NCBI GenBank assembly: GCA_022824265.1
Contig: JAJEAG010000055.1
Span: 124,001 to 188,000, forward strand
DNA: 64,000 bases
Reading direction: 5' to 3'
DNA from: Candidatus Poribacteria bacterium
GTDB lineage: Bacteria > Poribacteria > WGA-4E > WGA-3G
Below are positions 1-7,666 of this stretch, piece after piece. The notes beneath the pieces are model-generated. The model did not search any database. It was not told the origin of the DNA and saw only the letters and a program-made list of their open reading frames with translations. The position numbers and the translations under genes are program-made. Every line of letters starts with the position of its first letter. Position 1 is the stretch's first letter.

Positions 1-279
1 TTCCAACTTGTTGGATTGAGTAAATGCTTCTTTAGGTAATGTACCAGATTGTGCATGTCCCTTCCGAAATTCCTCAGAATCAACCCAGTTCTCAAAATCC
101 TTTCGAGATTCCCAAAGTGTAAATACAATATATGGATCACCATCGTTAACAGGTCGCAAAACCTGATTAGAGACAAAACCCGGCATTCCATCCACAAGAC
201 GCGCTCTATTTCGAAACCGCTTCTCAAATTCCTCACTATATTCTGGTGAAACGAAAATCCTATTTGCAACAGTAATCAT
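1..279 (-). CDS. Antibiotic biosynthesis monooxygenase (ABM)-domain protein, partial
   Basis: The reading frame starts at the ATG complementary to 277-279 and runs off the left edge, so the C-terminus is missing. The 93 visible codons begin MITVANRIFVSPEYSEEFEK and continue through GMPGFVSNQVLRP, PYIVFTLWES and FENWVDSEEF. This is the pattern of the small ferredoxin-like ABM/HmoA (IsdG-like) family, in which members act as haem-degrading or quinol-type monooxygenases, or have no known substrate. An AAGGA ribosome binding site precedes the ATG. Identification rests on the W-E-S and F-R-N-R type positions. The exact substrate cannot be told, and haem degradation is only a family possibility. 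Confidence 0.7.
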   Translation of the reverse strand, partial: MITVANRIFVSPEYSEEFEKRFRNRARLVDGMPGFVSNQVLRPVNDGDPYIVFTLWESRKDFENWVDSEEFRKGHAQSGTLPKEAFTQSNKLE

Positions 280-344
280 GAATCAATCCTTATTAAATTG
301 TTCGTTTGATTAACACATAACACTACATCATAACTTCTTCGATT

Positions 345-383
345 GGAACATCCGAGGGTTATGGTAATTTGCTCGGATGTTCC
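345..383. repeat. Perfect 12-bp inverted repeat (hairpin)
   Basis: GGAACATCCGAG at 345-356 is exactly complementary to CTCGGATGTTCC at 372-383, with a 15-nt spacer. It lies in the gap between the divergently oriented ABM gene and rpmH. There is no T-tract on either side, so it is not a typical intrinsic terminator. It could be an operator or a small palindromic repeat unit. Confidence 0.6.
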
Positions 384-561
384 GTTGCGATATTATACCT
401 AAGGAGGAAGTTGTCAGATAAATAATATTTGAAAATGAATCTCATTATCAAATAAAAATGCTTAACAACATCTTTGCTGACACTAATTCTAATACCACAT
501 CTACATTATACTATACCTGTTAAACAATGTCAAATTTTAATTTTGATTCCTACAGAAAAAC

Positions 562-590
562 TTGACAATTTGAGAAAAATCGGGTATCCT
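562..590 (+). promoter_or_regulatory. Sigma70-type promoter for rpmH-ispH
   Basis: TTGACA at 562-567 and TATCCT at 585-590 are separated by 17 bp. The predicted start of transcription is about 60 nt upstream of the rpmH ATG. The match to the bacterial housekeeping consensus is good and the position is sensible. Confidence 0.65.
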
Positions 591-652
591 TATTAGTTAA
601 GAAAACAGATTAAAACGAGTATTTAAAGGTAAGAAACAGAAAGGATACTGTA

Positions 653-787
653 ATGAAACGCACCTATCAGCCACATAGACGGAAACGAAAAAACAAACTC
701 GGATTTAGAAAACGGATGTCTACCCGTCATGGCAGAAAAACCATTGCGCGCCGCAGAGCAAAAGGTAGAAAAGTTCTCAGCGCATAA
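653..787 (+). CDS. rpmH: 50S ribosomal protein L34
   Basis: This 44-codon gene encodes a small, very basic protein beginning [18 protein letters not shown], followed by [20 protein letters not shown]. This is the almost invariant L34 sequence. L34 is a late-assembling protein of the large ribosomal subunit. A GGA-containing stretch (AAAGGATACTGTA) precedes the ATG. In most bacteria rnpA (RNase P protein) follows directly, but here the next gene, 23 nt downstream, is ispH. The promoter at 562-590 probably drives both genes. Confidence 0.97.
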   Translation: MKRTYQPHRRKRKNKLGFRKRMSTRHGRKTIARRRAKGRKVLSA

Positions 788-810
788 AGTTGACAAGGTA
801 CAATCTAAAG

Positions 811-2046
811 ATGCCTCGCACTTTTAACTTGCCCCGCTTTTATGAAAGTCCTATTATTTCTGCCGTTAAGGCATCGCGGCGGAACATGGATACCCGCAAA
901 CGGGACTTATCCCCCTCCATTTTAGACTTTGGACCTGTTCGTTTTAAGATAGCACGCCATTTCGGATTCTGTTACGGTGTTGAAAATGCTGTTGAGATTG
1001 CGTATCGTGCCCTTGAAGAGAATCCAGATAAACGTATTTTCCTGCTATCAGAAATTATCCATAATCCACGCGTCAACGACAATTTGAGACAAAACGGAGT
1101 GCAATTCCTTTCTGATACTGAAGGCAATCCGTTGCTGCCATTTGATGTCTTGGTACCCAATGATGTCGTCATTGTTCCAGCCTTTGGTACAACGTTAGAA
1201 GTTGAGCAGGAACTCAACGATCGCGGTGTTACACTTTCATCCTATAATACTACCTGTCCGTTTGTAGAAAAAGTATGGAAGCGAAGCCAGGAAATTGGCA
1301 AGCAAGATTATACCGTAGTTGTGCATGGCAAACGTTATCATGAGGAGACGCGCGCCACATTTTCTCATGCACAAGCGGAGGCACCAGTCGTTGTCGTGCG
1401 TGACCTTGTGGAAGCAGAAGACCTCGCAAAAGTGATACGCGGCGAAGAGAATGCTGAATTCTTCTTTGAAAAGTTTGCTGATCGATACTCCGAAGGGTTC
1501 CATCCAGATTTCAATCTAAAACGTATCGGTGTTGTCAACCAAACAACGATGCTCGCAACAGAAACACAAGCGATTGCGGATTTATTGCGACAGGCTATCA
1601 TCACAAGATACGACAAAGAGAATCTCTCTGAACATTTTGCTGATACCAAAGATACCCTCTGCTATGCAACAAAAGAGAACCAAGACGCAACGCTCGCGCT
1701 TATCGCTGAAGGTGGTGATGTCGCAGTTGTTGTGGGTGGATATAATTCCTCCAACACAAGCCATCTCGTAGAACTTTGCGAACACGAACTGTCGACATAC
1801 TTTGTCCGAGACGCTGAAGAGTTGCTTAGTCCGAAACAGATTCGGCATTTATCACTTGAGACAAAACAGGTACAGATGACTGAGAATTGGTTACCAACTG
1901 AACATCCTGATGGTAGCCCGGTTGACATCGTTTTGACTGCGGGAGCATCCTGTCCAGATATTCTACTTGATGAGGTATTGCGGAAGATTGTTGGATGGTT
2001 TCCTAATACACGTCCGGTTGATGATGTCCTTGCACCGTATCAGTAG
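811..2046 (+). CDS. ispH: 4-hydroxy-3-methylbut-2-enyl diphosphate reductase (IspH/LytB)
   Basis: IspH is the last enzyme of the MEP isoprenoid pathway, an iron-sulfur reductase converting HMBPP to IPP and DMAPP. The three cluster cysteines are visible: C54 in FGFCYGVENA, C149 in NTTCPFVEKVW and C381 in AGASCPDILLDEV. HNPRVNDNLR and VHGKRYHEE are further family motifs. At 411 residues it is of the long cyanobacterial/plant type rather than the roughly 310-residue E. coli type. The frame is open from a TTG at 790, but I chose the ATG at 811 because AAGG lies upstream of it and the TTG has no ribosome binding site. The gene is probably co-transcribed with rpmH and ends 2 nt from the convergent permease gene. 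Confidence 0.93.
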   Translation: MPRTFNLPRFYESPIISAVKASRRNMDTRKRDLSPSILDFGPVRFKIARHFGFCYGVENAVEIAYRALEENPDKRIFLLSEIIHNPRVNDNLRQNGVQFLSDTEGNPLLPFDVLVPNDVVIVPAFGTTLEVEQELNDRGVTLSSYNTTCPFVEKVWKRSQEIGKQDYTVVVHGKRYHEETRATFSHAQAEAPVVVVRDLVEAEDLAKVIRGEENAEFFFEKFADRYSEGFHPDFNLKRIGVVNQTTMLATETQAIADLLRQAIITRYDKENLSEHFADTKDTLCYATKENQDATLALIAEGGDVAVVVGGYNSSNTSHLVELCEHELSTYFVRDAEELLSPKQIRHLSLETKQVQMTENWLPTEHPDGSPVDIVLTAGASCPDILLDEVLRKIVGWFPNTRPVDDVLAPYQ

Positions 2047-2048
2047 AC

Positions 2049-3290
2049 TTAATCGTGCCGCAAGGCTTCAGTTGGCGTAAGATTTGCAGCTTTGTTTGCT
2101 GGATAGATACCGAAAAATATTCCAATACACGCTGAGACACAGAATGCAATCACAGCAGCCTGCACCGACACAATTGCGGGCCATGCGGCATCTTTAATCA
2201 GAAACTTTGAAATAACCCAACCCGATCCGGTGGCAAGTCCGCTACCAATAAAGATGCCAATCAGTCCGCCACAGATACTTAAAACAATCGATTCAATCAG
2301 AAATTGGATTAGGATGTCAGTTCGCTTCGCGCCAATAGATTTCCGTAAACCGATTTCTCGGGTTCTTTCTGTAACGGATACTAACATGATATTCATGATA
2401 CCGATACCACCGACAAACAGGGCAATGCTTGCCACGGCTCCAAGCAGCACTTGAACAATCCGACTGACGTTTCCTACCTGTTTTATCATCTCCTTAGCAG
2501 TAAAAAAGTCAAAGTATTTTTCATCACCGTGTAATTGCCGAAAAGCGATTTTTATTTCTGCGACTGCTTGCTCAACTTTCTCATAACTTTCCGCTTGACC
2601 AAACAGGACAATCCAGCCTTTCTGTTTCCCAATAAAACGCGTGCTAAACGTCAAAATCGGTATGATCACACGGTTATCCCAACCTTCAGTCGCCATCATA
2701 TTGCCCTTTTCTTCCATAACACCGATGACTGTGAACCTTTCTCTACCTATCTTCAGTTCTTTACCAATTGGATCATCCATCTGAAATAGGTCTTTATGCA
2801 CTTCAGAACCTATCAGGCATACAGGTTCTCGTCTATCCATATCATCAGTTGAAAAGAATCTTCCTGTTTGAACGTACCAGTTATTCACGTCTTGAAATGA
2901 TGGAGTAACACCATGAACTTGAAGGGATTGATTCACATGTCTATGTGAAACTGGGAGCGGCATTCCTGCTTGTGCTGTTGCCGTTTTTAGCGATGGACAG
3001 TTTTCAAGTATAAACGCAAGGTCATTATACTCTATATATTCCGGATGCTTATTTTCTCTATAGGAACCGTCCTCCCTTCGAATATGTTCCTTCCGAAAGC
3101 AGACGATCATCCCAGCTCCACCGATACGTTCCATTTCTATCAAGATGAGGTGTTCCGCACCACCACCGACAGAAACGACTGCTACAACAGCAGCAATCCC
3201 GATGATTATACCCAATGTTGTAAGCACAGAACGTAACTTGTTACGTCTCAGTGCTGCTAAACCGACACTTACACCTTGCGTTATCTGCAT
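2049..3290 (-). CDS. MacB/FtsX-type ABC transporter permease
   Basis: This 413-residue protein has the MacB permease plan. An N-terminal LRRNKLRSVLTTLGIIIGIAAV segment with the first membrane helix is followed by a large periplasmic MacB_PCD-like domain (about residues 45-265). Three C-terminal helices follow, including the diagnostic GGIGIMNIMLVSVTERTREIG-type FtsX segment (about 290-315) and GIYPANKAANLTPTEALRHD at the end. Such permeases pair with an ATPase and work as mechanotransmission exporters of lipoproteins, peptides or antibiotics. No ATPase or membrane-fusion gene lies beside it in the window, so the partner and substrate are unknown. It sits 27 nt downstream of the oxidoreductase gene on the same strand and may share its transcript. 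Confidence 0.9.
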   Translation of the reverse strand: MQITQGVSVGLAALRRNKLRSVLTTLGIIIGIAAVVAVVSVGGGAEHLILIEMERIGGAGMIVCFRKEHIRREDGSYRENKHPEYIEYNDLAFILENCPSLKTATAQAGMPLPVSHRHVNQSLQVHGVTPSFQDVNNWYVQTGRFFSTDDMDRREPVCLIGSEVHKDLFQMDDPIGKELKIGRERFTVIGVMEEKGNMMATEGWDNRVIIPILTFSTRFIGKQKGWIVLFGQAESYEKVEQAVAEIKIAFRQLHGDEKYFDFFTAKEMIKQVGNVSRIVQVLLGAVASIALFVGGIGIMNIMLVSVTERTREIGLRKSIGAKRTDILIQFLIESIVLSICGGLIGIFIGSGLATGSGWVISKFLIKDAAWPAIVSVQAAVIAFCVSACIGIFFGIYPANKAANLTPTEALRHD

Positions 3291-3317
3291 GGTTTTCTAA
3301 ATTCCAATTTGGACTTG

Positions 3318-4388
3318 TTATGACTGAGGTTTCATGGCTTCACCGTGTAACAAGAACGCACGGATATCGTACCGTCCAGGTCGTTCAACAGGCAAATCAC
3401 CATTTTCAATCATCAAATCGAGTGGGTTTGCATGTGTCCTCAGTGGTAATTGAACAACTTCGTGCATACGTGCTGATTCATAAATCGCCATGATGATTTC
3501 AATAGCAGCACGACCATGTTTTGCCTCACCACGATGCTCTGAACCACCATCAAGCCATTCAACCAGTTCTTGTGCTTGTGCGACGTGCTGGTTTGTTCCA
3601 TCTGAAGGACGTTCTTCCCAATCGGTGGCTTTGTTATTCAGCAACCGAACGCGTCCCTCTGTCACATCTACAATCCCATCTGAGCCGTAGACAATGCCAC
3701 CTTGATAGTTCGGTCTACCAATCTCCTGCATGAGTGTGCCAATACAACCGTTTGAAAATCCGACAATTCCCGCACTCCGATCCTCTATCTGAATATCACG
3801 TTCGTACCGCTCCGTTTTGCGTTCGACGTTACCGATCACCCATTGGGGCGCAGGATCACTGAGCACATATCGCATCATATCAAAGAGGTGTGAGCAGTCA
3901 TTCAATAATCCCTGTCCACCATGACAGATAATCTGTCGCGGTTCACCGATGGCTCCTTCAGCGATGAGATTACGGGCATCTGTCCAAGCCGAATTAAACC
4001 GACGTTGATGTCCAATAACGATTTTGACACTGTTCCTGTTCGCAGCAATTAACATATCATCACATTCACCAAGACTAACTCCCATCGGTTTTTCACAAAG
4101 AACAGCCTTCGGGGCTCTGGCGCACGCTGCGATTGTCATCGGTGCGTGAAGTTTATGCCACGTGGCAACACTCACAATATCAAGATCTTCTTTATCTAAC
4201 ATTTCACGCGGATCCGTATAACAGTTTTCTTGTGGCACATCATAGCTGTTTGCAAACTTATCAAGTGCTGCCTGAACGGGATCAGCAAGCGCAACAATTT
4301 CCGTTTGCTCAACACCTTGATAACCACGCGCATGCGCGTTGGCTATCCCACCACATCCGATAATTCCAACCCGATATTTTGATGCCAT
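3318..4388 (-). CDS. Gfo/Idh/MocA family NAD(P)-dependent oxidoreductase
   Basis: The protein begins MASKYRVGIIGCGGIANAH, giving the GxGxxA dinucleotide-binding motif of the N-terminal Rossmann fold. LCEKPMGVSLGEC supplies the family's EKP motif with its catalytic lysine. HQRRFNSAW and HGGQGLLNDCSHLFDMMRYV mark the C-terminal alpha/beta domain. Members oxidise or reduce sugars, inositols and related polyols; the substrate here is unknown. An ATG exists four codons earlier (4400), but its own sequence ATGGAGAAG looks like the ribosome binding site for the ATG at 4388, so I chose the shorter 356-residue form. Such genes are abundant in sponge-symbiont and planctomycete-like genomes. Confidence 0.9.
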   Translation of the reverse strand: MASKYRVGIIGCGGIANAHARGYQGVEQTEIVALADPVQAALDKFANSYDVPQENCYTDPREMLDKEDLDIVSVATWHKLHAPMTIAACARAPKAVLCEKPMGVSLGECDDMLIAANRNSVKIVIGHQRRFNSAWTDARNLIAEGAIGEPRQIICHGGQGLLNDCSHLFDMMRYVLSDPAPQWVIGNVERKTERYERDIQIEDRSAGIVGFSNGCIGTLMQEIGRPNYQGGIVYGSDGIVDVTEGRVRLLNNKATDWEERPSDGTNQHVAQAQELVEWLDGGSEHRGEAKHGRAAIEIIMAIYESARMHEVVQLPLRTHANPLDLMIENGDLPVERPGRYDIRAFLLHGEAMKPQS

Positions 4389-4453
4389 ATTCTTCTCCAT
4401 AAGGTATGGGCACGCTATAAAAGCGCACCCATCGGATTATCATTAAATTCCAA

Positions 4454-7400
4454 CTACTGGTTTGCTTGGACTATTTCCGCTGACGTTTTGCCAACATAGT
4501 TAGCAACTGCAACCAGATCCAAGATATTCACCTTGCTGTCCATATTTACATCACCAGAAAGTCCATCACCTGTTTCACCAATTTGGTTCGCTACAAGAAC
4601 CAAATCCAAGATATTCACCTTGCCATCAGCATTGAGATCCCACGGAACAGGTTCAATCGTAGTTGTGGTAGTGATGTCGGCAGACTTAGTCGTATCTCCC
4701 TGAGATGTTGCAGTAACAGTGATTTCATACTCACCCAGTTTTGTGAAGAAATCACCTGCAGCAGTAAACAGTACTTCTGCTGATTCATCCGCATCAAGTG
4801 TAATTTCCAACTGACTTGTGGCAACTGTAGTGTTAGACAACCTGAAAAAACCAAGCACACTACCTTCAATCCCTACTTCCGCTGAAGAACCCAGAACTAT
4901 TGTATCCTCAGTGTTACCTGTGTTAGTTACGGTAAGGGTATATGTAACGCCTTTAAGGAAATCCCACGTTGCTCCTGTGAGATCACCTACACCTTCTAAC
5001 TTTACACCATATTCCGGTGGAATAGCGGTAATCGTAGTTGTAGTCGTAAGTGAAGCAGCTTTTGTGCTATCCCTTTGTGAAGTTGCGGTTACTATAATTT
5101 CATACTCACCCGGTTGTGTCAGGAGATCCCCTGCAGCAGTAAACATCACTTTTGCTGACGCACCAGGGGCAAGCATTATCTCCAACTGACTTGTTGGTGG
5201 TTCTTGGTCATCTGGTCTGCTAAATGAACCGAGAACAGCACCGCCAATCCCTACCTCAGCAGACGAACCGAGAATAATGGTATCGTCAGTATTACCGACG
5301 TTTGTCACTATAAGGGTATAAGTAACACCTTCCACCATGTCCATCGTAGCACCTGTGAGTGCACCTTCACTTTGTAAGGTGACACCGTAAACCGGCAGAA
5401 TAGTCGTTGTAGTTGTAACTTCAGCGGTTTGTGTGCCATCTCCTTGAGAAGTCGCAGAAACCTTGACTTCATAAGAACCAACAGTCGCAAGAACATCACC
5501 AGAAATAGACAACATCACTTCGGCAGAACCACCAGCACCAAGTGAAACAGAGGTTTGGCTCAAAGTTGCCGCAGTGCCTGATGTCGTTAAATCAATCACA
5601 TCATCCGTATTTCCGTTGTTTGTGATTTTCAACGTATAACTGACTCCCTCACTTGCATCTGTCGTTTCAGTCGTCAACGCTCCTACACCTTCAAACGTAA
5701 TTCCGTAGACAGCAAGAACCGTCGTAGTCGTTGTAACCTCAGCAGTTTGTGTGCTGTCGCCTTGCGAAATCGCAGAAACCTTGACTTCATAAGAACCAGC
5801 AGTCGCAAGATTATCACCAGAAATAGACAACATCACTTCGGCAGAACCACCCATTTCAAGCGAAACAGAGGTTTGACTCAAAGTCGCAGTAGTGCCTGAT
5901 GTTGCTAAGTCAATCACGTCATCCGTATTTCCGTTGTTTGTGATTTTCAGTGTATAACTGACTCCTTCACTTGCATCCGATGTTTCAGTCGTCAACGCGC
6001 CTACACCTTCAAACGTAATTCCGTAGACAGGAAGAACCGTCGTCGTAGTAGAAACCTCAGCAGTTTGTGCGCTGTTTCCCTGCGAAGTCGCTGTAACCTT
6101 GACTTCGTAAGAACCAGCAGTGGCAAGTTCATCACCAGAAATAGACAACACGACTTCAGTAGAACCACCCATTTCAAGCGAAACAGAGGTTTGACTCAAA
6201 GTCGCAGTAGTGCCTGATGTTGCTAAGTCAATCACATCACCCGTATTTCCGTTGTTTGTGATTCTGAGCGTATAACTGACACCTTCACTTGCATCTGTCG
6301 TTTCAGTCATCAACGCACCAACACCTGCTAAAGTAATGTCATAAACGGGAGAAATAGTTGTCGTAGTCGTAATTTCAGCAGTTTTTGAACTATCCCTTTG
6401 CGAAGTCGCAGTGACTTTCACGTCATAATCACCCGCGCTTGCAAGTGCATCACCGGTAACCCGCAACGTTACTGTACCCGAAGCCCCCTGGTTGAGGGAA
6501 ATAGAACTTGGGCTTACTGTCCCAGTGGCATCACCGGAAGCAGTCAAACGTATTGTATCATTCGTATTGCCTGTATTTGTTACACGGATAGTATAACTCG
6601 CACCTGTACTCGCATCAGTTGTTTTCTTTAGGTTGCCTACACCTACTAAACTAACACCGTAAACAGGAGAAATAGTTGTCGTAGTCGTGATTTCAGCAGT
6701 TTCTGAACTATCCTTTTGCGAAGTCGCAGTGACCTTGACTTTGTATTCCCCAGCTGTTGTAAGTTCCGCACCAGAAACTGTCAATGTGACATTTGTAGAA
6801 GCACCTGCACCAAGCGAGACAGAGGATCGATTCAATGATCCCGAAACATCCCCTGAAGTCGTCAATCGTATTGTGTCAGTTGTATTACCTGTATTTGTTA
6901 CACGGATGGTATAAGGAACTCCCGAACTTGCATCTGTCGTTTCCTTTGCTGAATTACCAACCACTGCTAAAGAAACTCCATAAGTAGCAGCTTCTGATGT
7001 TGATCTGTTAGTATAGATGTAATCTCCCAATTGCCCATTAGCATTATTGGCAGCATTTCCTGCAGCATAGAACGTAATTGGTCCTACATCAATAGATGGT
7101 GCAGTCCATTTAAACATCCACTGGTTGCTGTTCCTTTTCCCTTGCGCAGTACCAGCAGATGTATGCTTAATATATTGTTTACTGTCCTCATTTGATAACT
7201 GTGTATTCCCATCTACCGTAGCAAAAGTTCCAGCACGTACGTTGTTTTCATTCAACGCAGTCATCTCAAAGCCCCACCGACTTTGTCCGTTACGTGATAA
7301 ATTGACAATAATATCATATACCTCACCAGGGGAATAGGTTTGAGGTACTGTTAACATCAACGAACCGTCTGGGTCGTTCAGACTGTTGCCCATGTGGCAT

Positions 7401-7543
7401 TGTGTGCAGTTACCTTCCTCAGGGGCACCAGTTAATTCATTGGGTGGACCATCACCAAATGAAAAAGCAAAAACACTACTACTGCCTACAACAACAAACA
7501 GAAGCATCACCGAAATAGCAACAATGTTTTTTAAGTTAATCAA
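4454..7543 (-). CDS. Secreted multi-repeat protein with CxxCH reeler-like domain, seven NEW3-like repeats and C-terminal dockerin
   Basis: A signal peptide (about residues 1-26) precedes a domain with a CTQCH motif (residues 46-50) and WGFEMTAL, the choice-of-anchor-V/reeler-like type that may bind haem c. Seven similar repeats of about 105-115 residues follow (about 188-965). Each opens like YGVSLxGVGxLxxxTxDAS and contains YTLxITNxGNTxD and a TSQxxSxxAEITTTTT end, giving NEW3/CARDB-like beta-sandwich units. The last 62 residues form a two-motif type I dockerin (DLNADGKVNILDLV and DVNMDSKVNILDLV). The strong GGAGGAG site is correctly spaced for a TTG at 7543, so I used that start rather than the GTG at 7558, which overlaps the site. 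There is almost no room for a promoter between the upstream terminator and this start. Confidence 0.85.
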   Translation of the reverse strand: MINLKNIVAISVMLLFVVVGSSSVFAFSFGDGPPNELTGAPEEGNCTQCHMGNSLNDPDGSLMLTVPQTYSPGEVYDIIVNLSRNGQSRWGFEMTALNENNVRAGTFATVDGNTQLSNEDSKQYIKHTSAGTAQGKRNSNQWMFKWTAPSIDVGPITFYAAGNAANNANGQLGDYIYTNRSTSEAATYGVSLAVVGNSAKETTDASSGVPYTIRVTNTGNTTDTIRLTTSGDVSGSLNRSSVSLGAGASTNVTLTVSGAELTTAGEYKVKVTATSQKDSSETAEITTTTTISPVYGVSLVGVGNLKKTTDASTGASYTIRVTNTGNTNDTIRLTASGDATGTVSPSSISLNQGASGTVTLRVTGDALASAGDYDVKVTATSQRDSSKTAEITTTTTISPVYDITLAGVGALMTETTDASEGVSYTLRITNNGNTGDVIDLATSGTTATLSQTSVSLEMGGSTEVVLSISGDELATAGSYEVKVTATSQGNSAQTAEVSTTTTVLPVYGITFEGVGALTTETSDASEGVSYTLKITNNGNTDDVIDLATSGTTATLSQTSVSLEMGGSAEVMLSISGDNLATAGSYEVKVSAISQGDSTQTAEVTTTTTVLAVYGITFEGVGALTTETTDASEGVSYTLKITNNGNTDDVIDLTTSGTAATLSQTSVSLGAGGSAEVMLSISGDVLATVGSYEVKVSATSQGDGTQTAEVTTTTTILPVYGVTLQSEGALTGATMDMVEGVTYTLIVTNVGNTDDTIILGSSAEVGIGGAVLGSFSRPDDQEPPTSQLEIMLAPGASAKVMFTAAGDLLTQPGEYEIIVTATSQRDSTKAASLTTTTTITAIPPEYGVKLEGVGDLTGATWDFLKGVTYTLTVTNTGNTEDTIVLGSSAEVGIEGSVLGFFRLSNTTVATSQLEITLDADESAEVLFTAAGDFFTKLGEYEITVTATSQGDTTKSADITTTTTIEPVPWDLNADGKVNILDLVLVANQIGETGDGLSGDVNMDSKVNILDLVAVANYVGKTSAEIVQANQ

Positions 7544-7567
7544 TAGTCTCTCCTCCACATATACGCG

Positions 7568-7639
7568 AAAAAACGCCCCACCGCCGACGCTAATCTAAAG
7601 TGATTTTGGGTCGGAAAACCGGCAGTCGGGGCGTTTTTT
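7568..7639 (-). terminator. Strong intrinsic terminator/attenuator between cohesin and dockerin genes
   Basis: AAAAAACGCCCC at 7568-7579 pairs perfectly with GGGGCGTTTTTT at 7628-7639. Read on the minus strand, it ends in a GC stem followed by six T residues, the form of a rho-independent terminator, just after the cohesin-protein stop codon. Its T-tract ends about 10 nt before the GGAGGAG ribosome binding site of the dockerin gene, so expression of that gene may depend on read-through. Confidence 0.8.
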
Positions 7640-7666
7640 GTTGTTTAAACGTTTAAGTTACGAAAC

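Noticed and set aside
280-652. Possible replication origin near rpmH
   Set aside because: rpmH often lies near oriC, but I see no DnaA-box cluster (TTATCCACA-type) here; the single hairpin is not enough.
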